The notes under the pieces are model-generated. The model saw only the letters and a program-made list of their open reading frames with translations, had not been told where the DNA came from and did not search any database. A stretch of 18,087 bases of DNA, from assembly GCA_002314565.1 (NCBI GenBank), contig DCGL01000130.1:1-18087 (forward strand). The letters are read 5' to 3'. Below are positions 1-6,651 of this stretch, piece after piece. This DNA comes from Clostridiales bacterium UBA1779. Lineage in GTDB: Bacteria > Bacillota > Clostridia > Oscillospirales > CAG-272. Each line of letters starts with the position of its first letter. Position 1 is the stretch's first letter. A program made the translations under genes and the position numbers.

Positions 1-32
1 GGTCCAAGGTTCGAGTCCTTGATGGTCCACCA
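1..32 (+). tRNA. tRNA 3' end (probably tRNA-Lys), cut by window edge
   Basis: The window opens inside a tRNA gene. A 5-bp T-stem (CAAGG/CCTTG, 5-9 and 17-21) encloses the T-loop TTCGAGT (10-16). It is followed by the acceptor 3' strand ATGGTCC (22-28), discriminator A (29) and an encoded CCA (30-32). The preceding GGTC fits the end of the variable loop. The anticodon lies outside the window, so identity cannot be read directly. The 3' half closely resembles Firmicute tRNA-Lys as I remember it, which has GGTCGAAGGTTCGAGTCCTT followed by an ATGG acceptor strand. Lysine is therefore an inference, not an observation. Confidence 0.85.
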
Positions 33-37
33 ATGTT

Positions 38-61
38 AAGCAGGCGAAAGCCTGCTTTTCT
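38..61 (+). terminator. Rho-independent terminator after the tRNA
   Basis: An 8-bp perfect stem AAGCAGGC/GCCTGCTT (38-45 and 50-57) is closed by a GAAA tetraloop (46-49) and followed by a short T-rich tail. It starts six bases after the tRNA CCA end and is placed to end tRNA transcription. Confidence 0.85.
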
Positions 62-97
62 TGTATTAGAAAACAAGCCGGAAGAAATCTTCCGGCT
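62..97 (-). terminator. Possible terminator for the DUF3048 operon
   Basis: A 9-bp stem AGCCGGAAG/CTTCCGGCT (76-84 and 89-97) has a 4-base loop. On the minus strand it is followed by TTGTTTTC (75 down to 68), a fair U-tract. It lies about 160 bases downstream of the leftward DUF3048 lipoprotein gene. On the plus strand no T-run follows, so the minus orientation is preferred. Confidence 0.5.
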
Positions 98-182
98 GTT
101 CTGGCAGAGATGGATGGATTCGGACCATCGAAATGACAGAGTCAAAGTCTGTTGCCTTACCGCTTGGCTACATCTCCGTATC

Positions 183-241
183 GGAAGCAGCAGTGCTGCT
201 TCCTTTTATGTTCTGAAGCAAAAATCATCTCAGCTTCAGAA
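183..241. repeat. Two adjacent inverted repeats downstream of the DUF3048 gene
   Basis: The first hairpin has GGAAGCAG/CTGCTTCC (183-190 and 196-203) and is followed by TTTT on the plus strand. The second has TTCTGAAGC/GCTTCAGAA (211-219 and 233-241) around a 13-base A-rich loop and ends 15 bases from the stop codon of the leftward gene. Either could be a weak terminator or an mRNA 3'-end stabiliser. I see no gene in 62-255. Confidence 0.4.
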
Positions 242-255
242 TAATATCTAAGCGT

Positions 256-1650
256 TTACTGCGGAACGATTATCTCTTCAGGTGAAGCAGGCATTTCGGG
301 AACCGCAGTAGTTTCCGGTTCGCTCTTCTCAACTCTGTAATTGAGAATGACGGAAGAAGTGTTCTTCTTGGTCGAATCCATTACTGTGATAAAGGTCTTA
401 CCGGGTGTCAGCTCTACGTCATTTCCTTTTTCGTCCTTGAAAACGAAGGATGAAAGAATATCAGAACGTGACCAGGTGATCGGAATATATTTTCCTCCGC
501 AAAGGAAATATCCCGTGCCGGTACCTGTTGTCTGAACGTTCAGTCTTCCTGCTTCATCACCGGTTATGAGTGATTGTTTTGCAAATAGAATGAAAACGTT
601 CTCAAAGCGAAGCTGCTGACCGTTTTCAGCGTCGCAGTGGGACTTGATACCGAACTGGTACCTGTAATAGGCGTCCTCGCTGCGGCTGTAAATAAGCTGA
701 ATCTGCTGAGTGCTTGAATAAGTTAGAATGGTGTGAACTGCTTCTTCACTCTTATCGGAGGAAGTAACGACAGGCTCGCTGATTATTGCGGAACTGTCAG
801 TGGCCGAGCTTGTAACGTCGACTGTCTGTGCAACTGCTTTCTCAACGAAATTGAGAACCGGTTTGCCGTATGCAGTAACCAGTGAGAAGTTGTTATGAGC
901 TGCAAGAGCCTTGATACCGGTTCCGGTGATCATCAGCGAATGTTCGTAACCTGCCGATGCATATCTCTGAGGGTCGCGGAAGAAGCCTGACGAAGCATAT
1001 CTGTCATGAGTTCCGTCAATATAATTTAGTGCGTTGTTGAATATTGCCGTATATCCCGTGGGGCTGTAACCGGCGCCGACCATCAGCGTTCCGAAAGCTT
1101 GGGAAAGGGATACCATATAATCGCGGATTGAACGTACCGGTCCGTACACCTCATTGGCTGAGTACTTGTTTGTAATAAGTATCAGACGGGAAATTCCGCC
1201 CTCGGCCATACATTCAATCATAATATCGGCTCTTGAAATACCGCTCTGAGGCGAAGCAGCCGAAATATTATCGATAATAATTGAAACGGGACGCACACTC
1301 GAATAATCGTTCTCTGTCCACAGCCCGGTCAGCGGGTCGAGGAAGAGTGCCTTGGGCGTTGCTTCCGTATCACTTGAGCCTGTGCTGACTGCCGGTGTGT
1401 TTGTATCATCCGGAGTGCGGCTATCTTCGCCGGTTCCCCCTGTTTCATCGGGACCTTCAGGACTCTTGGTCTCAACCGACGTGTCTTCTGACACGTCCAC
1501 GGAAATACCGGAAACTTCAGTCTCGGAAGGAGTCCCAAACAGGAAGTCTGTGAGGGCACAGCTGTTCAGCACACAAAGAACGGAGATCAAAACACAGACA
1601 AGTCCGGTCAGTTTTACCGGATTCATAAAACCGTGTTTACTGTTCTTCAT
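256..1650 (-). CDS. DUF3048 (YerB-like) lipoprotein
   Basis: The 464-residue product begins with a type II signal peptide: Lys near the N-terminus, a hydrophobic core at residues 12-28 and lipobox LNSC with Cys31 as the lipidated residue. It should be anchored on the outer face of the membrane. Residues about 41-100 form a Ser/Thr/Glu/Asp/Pro-rich linker. The DUF3048 N-domain starts near 105 (DPLTGLW, then RPVSIIIDN, PQSGISRADI, EGGISRLI, GPVRSIRDY), and a C-terminal part covers about 310-440. The family includes Bacillus YerB; its biochemical role is not established to my knowledge. The start codon has no strong ribosome site (only a weak ACGG), but the gene follows the 95-residue ORF by 24 bases on the same strand and may depend on it for translation. 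The family call is firm; function is unknown. Confidence 0.85.
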   Translation of the reverse strand: MKNSKHGFMNPVKLTGLVCVLISVLCVLNSCALTDFLFGTPSETEVSGISVDVSEDTSVETKSPEGPDETGGTGEDSRTPDDTNTPAVSTGSSDTEATPKALFLDPLTGLWTENDYSSVRPVSIIIDNISAASPQSGISRADIMIECMAEGGISRLILITNKYSANEVYGPVRSIRDYMVSLSQAFGTLMVGAGYSPTGYTAIFNNALNYIDGTHDRYASSGFFRDPQRYASAGYEHSLMITGTGIKALAAHNNFSLVTAYGKPVLNFVEKAVAQTVDVTSSATDSSAIISEPVVTSSDKSEEAVHTILTYSSTQQIQLIYSRSEDAYYRYQFGIKSHCDAENGQQLRFENVFILFAKQSLITGDEAGRLNVQTTGTGTGYFLCGGKYIPITWSRSDILSSFVFKDEKGNDVELTPGKTFITVMDSTKKNTSSVILNYRVEKSEPETTAVPEMPASPEEIIVPQ

Positions 1651-1674
1651 TATTTAATTTAATAATCCGTCTGA

Positions 1675-1962
1675 TCAGTGATTTGCATTGTCAAGCCAGG
1701 CTGTTCCGAATTTGAGAGCTTCGGAAAGGCCGTTCTTGTCACCCTGCTTGATGATTTTGTTGGGATCTTCTGAATCAACTACCTGAATCAGAATTTTATC
1801 GGGAATCTGCTGACGGTTTTCTGTCTTATATGACATAATTTCAAGAATGAGAAAACATTTCTCGTTCTTATCCCCGTAGCAGATGGTTGAGCCTTCACGG
1901 ACAACCGGAACGCCCTTATATGTAAGGTACTTGCCTTCGACAAGTTTTAACTCTTCGGCCAT
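1675..1962 (-). CDS. Small conserved-looking protein of unknown function (95 aa)
   Basis: I do not recognise this protein. It is soluble and mixed-charge, with no signal peptide or membrane segment. The motif KYLTYKGVPVVREG suggests a short beta-rich N-terminal half, followed by a hydrophobic strand CFLILEIMSY and an acidic/lysine-rich C-terminus ending in DNANH. It contains two isolated cysteines and no metal motif. The start is well supported: GAAGGAG lies 8 bases upstream of the ATG and a near-consensus promoter lies further upstream. Its stop is 24 bases from the DUF3048 lipoprotein start, so the two are probably one transcript and may be linked functionally. That link is inference from position only. 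Confidence 0.75.
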   Translation of the reverse strand: MAEELKLVEGKYLTYKGVPVVREGSTICYGDKNEKCFLILEIMSYKTENRQQIPDKILIQVVDSEDPNKIIKQGDKNGLSEALKFGTAWLDNANH

Positions 1963-1998
1963 ACTGCATACTCCTTCATAATAATAAATTTACAGTAT

Positions 1999-2027
1999 AT
2001 TTTACCACAGTAAAGCTCAAAAGTCAA
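1999..2027 (-). promoter_or_regulatory. Sigma-A promoter of the 95-aa ORF/DUF3048 operon
   Basis: On the minus strand, TTGACT (2022-2027) and TAAAAT (1999-2004) are separated by exactly 17 bases, with an extended TGG just before the -10. The -35 box overlaps the tmcAL stop codon (2024-2026), so this operon can be transcribed independently of tmcAL. Confidence 0.7.
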
Positions 2028-3154
2028 TCCTTATTTTTTTTGATGCGGGCACTCGCCGAAAACAGAGTCCCGGCTTTGCATGGCTGCGGTAATATCGCGG
2101 TATACAGAGATTCAGCCTTTTTTTCAAGTTCTGACTGCCGGAACGCAGCATCACTGCCGGGTATGTCCCGTACCTTGGAAGCCACGGTAACGGCTGCTTC
2201 AGAAGGAAGATATTTCAGTATCTCCCTTCCGTTTTCATTCATTGCAAGCAATCTTGTGTATGCGGGCAAGGTCTTCAGGTCTGCCTCTTTCACACCGAGA
2301 AACGCATAAAGAGACGCTCTTCGCAGTCTTGCATCCGTATATTTTTTCGTTGCAGCCAGCTGCATCATTTCAGCGTAAGAACAGGCTGAAAGCGCTGCAT
2401 TGTGAAGCCGTCCGGATACTCCTCCGGCACATTCAGCATATACTGCGTTTTCATCAGGGTCTGCACAGCGCCAATACGTATAAAGCGCAGTCCCGAGTAA
2501 GTTGTCAAAGACCGGAGCCATACCAGTTTTTTCGGCAGCTGAATACTCTGAAATCATTGCCAAAGGAAGTCCTTCAGGCACACTGCCGTTCTTAATCTGA
2601 GTTCTAACGGCACTCGAGGACGGAAAAGCTGCGTTATCTGAGACGAAACAGCTGTTGTGAGCCGTGCCTTCGCGTTTTACGGTATAAAAATCAATATTGA
2701 ACTTTAATCTTCGGGCGGCTCTTATATATTCGACAGCCAGTATATCGTTCGGGGCAAGTCTTCTCTGTCCGCTGGCACTTCCTTTGTCCTTTTCTGCCGT
2801 AACTTTTTCTTCATCGGCAAGCCCGGACAAGGTGTCAATATCCCCGCATTCAGAGCCGAAGGCTATCGTATCGCAGCCGAGCTGTGATAGAATATATACC
2901 CCGGCCTGAGCAAAAAACTCGGCCGATGCACAGCTGTACGGAAACGGAAGTTCAAAGACGGCATCAGCCCCGCAGCTTGCGGCACACGACGCCCTGAAAG
3001 CAGGTGGAACACAGGCGGGTTCACAGCGCTGAACGAAATAAGAGGACATCACGCATAATATCTGTCGGGCTCCTTCCGTCCTTAAACGGTCGAGCATATA
3101 TACATGTCCGTTGTGCATTGGATTGAACTCGCAGACAATTCCGACTTTTTTCAC
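2024..3154 (-). CDS. tmcAL: tRNA(Met) cytidine acetate ligase TmcAL (YlbM family)
   Basis: The product belongs to the TmcAL/YlbM (DUF795) family, which uses acetate and ATP to form N4-acetylcytidine at the wobble position of elongator tRNA-Met. The nucleotidyltransferase signature is at the N-terminus: VGIVCEFNPMHNGH, with the HNGH catalytic motif at about residues 14-17. It is followed by VMSSYFVQRCEPA, an FGSECGDID segment and the SSSAVRTQI motif. I chose the GTG start at 3154, giving 376 residues, because AAAGGAAGG sits 7 bases upstream. A longer frame from an ATG at 3232 would add 26 unrelated residues and begin inside the ackA promoter. The protein is somewhat shorter than Bacillus YlbM (about 415). 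It is divergent from ackA; the shared acetate link is suggestive. I saw no confident promoter of its own. Confidence 0.9.
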   Translation of the reverse strand: MKKVGIVCEFNPMHNGHVYMLDRLRTEGARQILCVMSSYFVQRCEPACVPPAFRASCAASCGADAVFELPFPYSCASAEFFAQAGVYILSQLGCDTIAFGSECGDIDTLSGLADEEKVTAEKDKGSASGQRRLAPNDILAVEYIRAARRLKFNIDFYTVKREGTAHNSCFVSDNAAFPSSSAVRTQIKNGSVPEGLPLAMISEYSAAEKTGMAPVFDNLLGTALYTYWRCADPDENAVYAECAGGVSGRLHNAALSACSYAEMMQLAATKKYTDARLRRASLYAFLGVKEADLKTLPAYTRLLAMNENGREILKYLPSEAAVTVASKVRDIPGSDAAFRQSELEKKAESLYTAILPQPCKAGTLFSASARIKKNKD

Positions 3155-3214
3155 GTGTTTGCCTTCCTTTCTTAAATAATCAGCCTTGAAAAGGCAGAAA
3201 AAGGTAAAAATATC

Positions 3215-3243
3215 TTGATTTTGAACGGACATTATTGTATAAT
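3215..3243 (+). promoter_or_regulatory. Sigma-A promoter of ackA
   Basis: TTGATT (3215-3220) and a perfect TATAAT (3238-3243) are 17 bases apart, placing transcription start near 3250, about 38 bases before the ackA ATG. GGAGG at 3274-3278 is the ribosome site. The region is shared with the divergent tmcAL gene. Confidence 0.75.
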
Positions 3244-3287
3244 ATTAAAGTTATGAAAATATTAAAATTATATGGAGGACTTGTAAA

Positions 3288-4514
3288 ATGAAGATTCTCG
3301 TTGTCAACGCAGGGTCCAGTTCACTCAAGTATCAGCTCTTCGATACCACAGATTACAGCGTTTCCGCTAAGGGTATCTGCGAGAGAATCGGCGACGCCAT
3401 GGGCGTTCTCGATCACAAAAATCTGGTTAAGGGCACCCGCACAAAGAATGAAATGCCCATTGCCACACACACTGACGCCATCCGTATCGTTATTGATGCT
3501 CTGACCGACAAAGAAATCGGTGTTATCAGCGATATGAAAGAAATCGAAGCCATCGGACACCGCGTGGTTCACGGCGGCTACTTCTTCTCTGAATCCGTTC
3601 TCGTTACAGATGAAGTTATCAAGAAGCTCGAGCAGTGCTACGATTTTGCTCCTCTTCACACAGGCGCTCATCTTCAGGCTATCTACGGTTGCAAGGCTGT
3701 TCTTCCCGACGTGCCCAGTGTTCTCGTATTTGATACTGCCTTCCATCAGACAATGCCTGCCGAAGCTTACAGATACGGTATTTCAAACGATATGTACGAA
3801 GAGTACCACATCCGCCGTTACGGTGCACACGGTACGTCTCACAGATACGTTGCCGGTGAAATGATCCGCATTCTCGGCGGCAAGGCAGAAGGCACGAAGA
3901 TCGTCACCTGCCATATCGGAAACGGTTCTTCAATCTCCGCCATCCAGGACGGTAAGGTTATCGACACCTCAATGGGCTTCACTCCCCTTGCCGGTGTAGT
4001 TATGGGAACACGCTGCGGCGATATCGACCCCGCCATCGTTCCTTACATCATGAAGAAGAAGAACATGACCCCCGACGAAGTCGATAAGTACATGAATAAG
4101 AAGTGCGGTTACATCGGTCTTACCGACGGCTTCTCCTCTGACTCACGTGACCTTGAAGACGCAATTGCCAAGGGTCCTTCCGATCCCAACTACGAAAAGT
4201 GCAACCTCGCTGTTGACATTCTCAAGCATCAGGTAAAGAAGTTCATCGGCGGCTACGCTGCTCTTATGAACGGTCTTGATGCCGTCGTATTCACAGCCGG
4301 TCTCGGTGAGAACAACCCCAGACTTCGCTGGATTATCTGCGAGAATATGGAATACTTCGGAATCAAGCTCGATCCCGAAATGAACCTCAAGGCTTTCCGT
4401 CAGCCCAACATCATCAAGATTTCCGCTGAGGATTCCAAGATTCCCGTATACGTAATTCCTACTGATGAGGAGCTCGTAATCTGCCGCGATACAGAGCGTC
4501 TTACCAAAAAATAA
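3288..4514 (+). CDS. ackA: Acetate kinase
   Basis: Acetate kinase converts acetyl phosphate and ADP to acetate and ATP, the energy-conserving step of acetate fermentation in the cytoplasm. The 408-residue product has the family's usual length and both signatures: LVVNAGSSSLKYQLF near the N-terminus and YGAHGTSHRYV at about 178-188. Residues matching the known catalytic set are present: Asn7, Arg92 (HRVVHGG), Asp149 (VFDTAFH), His181, Arg242 (GTRCGDIDP) and a Glu in the C-terminal PTDEELVI. The start has GGAGG 9 bases upstream. Codons end in C or T far more uniformly than in neighbouring genes, as expected for a highly expressed gene. The usual partner pta (phosphotransacetylase) is not adjacent. 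No hairpin terminator follows, so some transcripts may run on into yceD-rpmF. Confidence 0.97.
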   Translation: MKILVVNAGSSSLKYQLFDTTDYSVSAKGICERIGDAMGVLDHKNLVKGTRTKNEMPIATHTDAIRIVIDALTDKEIGVISDMKEIEAIGHRVVHGGYFFSESVLVTDEVIKKLEQCYDFAPLHTGAHLQAIYGCKAVLPDVPSVLVFDTAFHQTMPAEAYRYGISNDMYEEYHIRRYGAHGTSHRYVAGEMIRILGGKAEGTKIVTCHIGNGSSISAIQDGKVIDTSMGFTPLAGVVMGTRCGDIDPAIVPYIMKKKNMTPDEVDKYMNKKCGYIGLTDGFSSDSRDLEDAIAKGPSDPNYEKCNLAVDILKHQVKKFIGGYAALMNGLDAVVFTAGLGENNPRLRWIICENMEYFGIKLDPEMNLKAFRQPNIIKISAEDSKIPVYVIPTDEELVICRDTERLTKK

Positions 4515-4523
4515 AAAAAACTG

Positions 4524-4552
4524 TTGACACAATCGAGCAAAAGTAATATAAT
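4524..4552 (+). promoter_or_regulatory. Consensus sigma-A promoter of yceD-rpmF
   Basis: A perfect -35 TTGACA (4524-4529) and perfect -10 TATAAT (4547-4552) are separated by exactly 17 bases. The promoter starts 10 bases after the ackA stop codon and should be strong, matching the demand for a ribosomal protein. Confidence 0.88.
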
Positions 4553-4594
4553 ATATGTTGCTTTTTAGCGCATATTTCGCGAAGGAGACATATT

Positions 4595-5110
4595 ATGACA
4601 GTTGATCTTTCTGCGCTTCTGCGCGGCGAGGTACGCTCCATCAATATCGATGCCGAAATAAGTCCCGACAGTGCCCCTGAAGGTGTAACGATTCTTCCGG
4701 GTTCAAGACTGAAGGGCGTAATTGAGGACAGCGGCGGATACATCCGTCTGACGTCCGAAGCTTCGGTTCCCTATCGCGGACAGTGTGCACGCTGCCTGGA
4801 CACGGTAAACGGTACTCTGAAGTTCGAATTCAACCGCACACTCGTCACCGAGGGGACGGTTGCAGAAGATGTTCTTGAAGAGAATGCCGAAGAATACCTT
4901 GTAATTCACAAGGGCTTCATCGATCCCGACAGTACAATCTGCGAATCTGTCTTTCTTGAATTCCCGATGGTTCTGCTCTGCAGAGAGAGCTGCCGCGGAC
5001 TTTGCCCGAAATGCGGTAAGAAATTACCTGCATCAGGCGAATGCGGTTGTGCTCCTGCCGAAACAGATCCGAGATGGAACAAGCTGAAGGAAATCTTCTC
5101 AAAAGACTGA
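4595..5110 (+). CDS. yceD: YceD/DUF177 family protein (23S rRNA accumulation)
   Basis: The 171-residue product belongs to the DUF177/YceD family, linked in bacteria and plastids to accumulation of large-subunit rRNA and typically encoded just before rpmF, as here. The N-terminal half is beta-rich. The diagnostic cysteine part is clear: CARC in the middle (about residues 66-69) and CRESCRGLCPKCGKKL with a later CGC near the C-terminus, followed by DPRWNKLKEIF. The cysteines suggest zinc binding, a family-level inference. GAAGGAG lies 8 bases before the ATG. The 45-base gap to rpmF and the shared consensus promoter indicate one operon. Confidence 0.92.
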   Translation: MTVDLSALLRGEVRSINIDAEISPDSAPEGVTILPGSRLKGVIEDSGGYIRLTSEASVPYRGQCARCLDTVNGTLKFEFNRTLVTEGTVAEDVLEENAEEYLVIHKGFIDPDSTICESVFLEFPMVLLCRESCRGLCPKCGKKLPASGECGCAPAETDPRWNKLKEIFSKD

Positions 5111-5155
5111 TTTCAAAACAAGGTTTATTATTAAGAGAAATACAGGAGGTTAGTT

Positions 5156-5341
5156 ATGGCTGTACCGAAGAGAAAAACATCCAAGGCCCGCAGAGACAAG
5201 AGACGCTCCAGCACATGGAAGCTCCAGACTCCCGGTCTTGTAAAGTGCCCCAACTGCGGCGCACTTATCAAAGCCCATCACGTTTGCCCCGAATGCGGCA
5301 TGTATGACGGCAAGGAAGTAGTCGCTAAGAAGGCTGACTGA
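5156..5341 (+). CDS. rpmF: 50S ribosomal protein L32
   Basis: L32 is a small basic protein of the large ribosomal subunit. The 61 residues start with the hallmark AVPKRKTSKARRDKRRS and carry the zinc-ribbon form: Cys31-x2-Cys34 (CPNC) and Cys44-x2-Cys47 (CPEC). This is the zinc-bound paralogue rather than the cysteine-free type made under zinc limitation in some bacteria. A full AGGAGGT (5144-5150) precedes the ATG. It ends in a strong terminator, so it is the last gene of the yceD-rpmF transcript. The plsX/fab genes that often follow rpmF in Firmicutes are not here. Confidence 0.97.
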   Translation: MAVPKRKTSKARRDKRRSSTWKLQTPGLVKCPNCGALIKAHHVCPECGMYDGKEVVAKKAD

Positions 5342-5355
5342 CATCACAGTTCCCT

Positions 5356-5394
5356 ATACCGCGTCTGGTAATAATCCCGACGCGGTATATTTTT
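5356..5394 (+). terminator. Rho-independent terminator after rpmF
   Basis: A 10-bp perfect stem ATACCGCGTC/GACGCGGTAT (5356-5365 and 5379-5388) with a 13-base loop is followed by A and five T residues (5390-5394). Confidence 0.92.
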
Positions 5395-5419
5395 ACCCTT
5401 TCCCCAAATGAGGTTCCAA

Positions 5420-6595
5420 ATGAAAAGAGCATTTTCCGTTCTCCTGATATCCGTCCTTTTACTGATATCACTCACGTCCTGCGGTATTGCAGATATGTTC
5501 GGCGTAAGCCAGACGGTATATTCTGTACAAACGGCAACTCCTGAAACACAGGCGGCTGAAACGGATGAAATTCCGGATATTACAGTCGATCAGATAGACT
5601 ACAGCACGCTTGATCTCTCAAAATACATTTCCCTCGATTACAAAGGGCTTGAAGTGACTTCAAGCTACGAAATCCGTGAGATTACAGACAAGATTCTTGA
5701 CGAAGAGCTTGAAGCAATTATGGTCTACTACGACTATTATACAATTGACACAAGCCGCAAAACCGAAGAAGGCGATTATGCCGATATCTCTTACAAGGGC
5801 TTTATGGACGGCGAGCAGTTCTCGGGCGGAACGTCTGACAATCAGTCAATTCTTCTTGACAAAGAAAACAGCGGATATATTACGGGCTTTGCCGATGGAC
5901 TTATCGGGGTTGAGCCCGGTAAAACGGTCACTCTAAACCTTGTTTTCCCGGACAATTATTCTGCAACACTTGCAGGCAAGGCCGTAACGTTCGAAGTAAC
6001 GGTAAACGGAGTCTGCAAGACCGAACTCACTGATGAAATTGCCGGCAAGCTGTCAAACGGAAATGCCAATACCGTTGCAGCTTACAGAGTATATTTCAAG
6101 CAGTATCTCGAAGAAATGGACCGCTACCTTCAGTTCAATGACGTTACAGAGGCACTTTGGAACAAGCTGCCCGAACTTGCGGTTATCAAGGAATATCCGG
6201 CACAGCAGGTTCAGTATTATCATGAATATTACTCAAATTACATAGGACAGATGGCTGCGGCATACGGCGTCAGCTATTCGTCAATGCTTCTTCAGTACGG
6301 ATATACCGAAGAAAGTCTTGAAGAGATGGCAAAGGAAATAGTCCGCGATGAACTGATCGAGAACTATATCTGCAAGTGCGAGAACATTGAAATCACCGAT
6401 GATGTTTACAAAGAATATCTCAACAATCTTGTTGAAAGCTACAACGCCCAGGGGTACACTTACTCTGCCTCAGAAATTGAAGCTCTCTTTGAAAGCTACT
6501 ACGGTGAAGGATATCTCAAGCAGAAAGCCAAGACCGAAAAAATCAGCGATGTCATTTATTCATACGCAAAGGTAACTTACGTACCGGCGGAATAA
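5420..6595 (+). CDS. Secreted trigger-factor-like FKBP peptidyl-prolyl isomerase lipoprotein
   Basis: The 391-residue product starts with a lipoprotein signal (MKRAFSVLL, hydrophobic core, lipobox LTSC with Cys21), so it should fold proteins outside the membrane, in the niche PrsA fills in Bacillus. Residues about 117-198 form an FKBP-type prolyl isomerase domain of the trigger-factor kind (GDYADISYKGFMDGEQFSGG, then ITGFADGLIGVEPG and FPDNY). Residues about 200-391 are helical and resemble the trigger-factor C-terminal chaperone arms. The N-terminal ribosome-binding domain of true trigger factor is absent, replaced by a short linker. The upstream ATG at 5408 has no ribosome site, whereas GAGG lies 6 bases before 5420, so I start there. 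No promoter is visible in the roughly 25 bases after the rpmF terminator; expression may rely on readthrough or an unseen signal. Confidence 0.85.
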   Translation: MKRAFSVLLISVLLLISLTSCGIADMFGVSQTVYSVQTATPETQAAETDEIPDITVDQIDYSTLDLSKYISLDYKGLEVTSSYEIREITDKILDEELEAIMVYYDYYTIDTSRKTEEGDYADISYKGFMDGEQFSGGTSDNQSILLDKENSGYITGFADGLIGVEPGKTVTLNLVFPDNYSATLAGKAVTFEVTVNGVCKTELTDEIAGKLSNGNANTVAAYRVYFKQYLEEMDRYLQFNDVTEALWNKLPELAVIKEYPAQQVQYYHEYYSNYIGQMAAAYGVSYSSMLLQYGYTEESLEEMAKEIVRDELIENYICKCENIEITDDVYKEYLNNLVESYNAQGYTYSASEIEALFESYYGEGYLKQKAKTEKISDVIYSYAKVTYVPAE

Positions 6596-6613
6596 AAATA
6601 CATATAAAAATTC

Positions 6614-6651
6614 AGCGTGCCAGGGGACTGCCCCCCGGCACGCTTATATTA
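6614..6651. terminator. Bidirectional terminator between convergent genes
   Basis: The stem AGCGTGCC/GGCACGCT (6614-6621 and 6637-6644) continues after one mismatch into GGGG/CCCC (6623-6626 and 6632-6635) around a 5-base loop. It is T-rich on the plus side (TATATTAT) and followed by AATTTTTATATG on the minus side, so it can end both the FKBP lipoprotein and the cysteine desulfurase transcripts. Confidence 0.88.

Noticed and set aside
122..128. GGACCAT, an exact match to the expected 5' acceptor strand of the partial tRNA
   Set aside because: The following bases do not form a tRNA and there is no integrase or second attachment copy; a 7-base match by chance is likely.
33..251. Rightward 72-codon open frame
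   Set aside because: It starts right after the tRNA CCA end, runs through a terminator and several hairpins, and has no ribosome site.
3155..3232. N-terminal extension of tmcAL from an ATG at 3232
   Set aside because: The extra residues are unrelated to the family, the ATG lies inside the ackA promoter region, and a good ribosome site precedes the GTG at 3154.
5408..5419. Earlier ATG for the FKBP lipoprotein
   Set aside because: No ribosome site, and it puts MRFQ before an otherwise normal lipoprotein signal; the ATG at 5420 is better.
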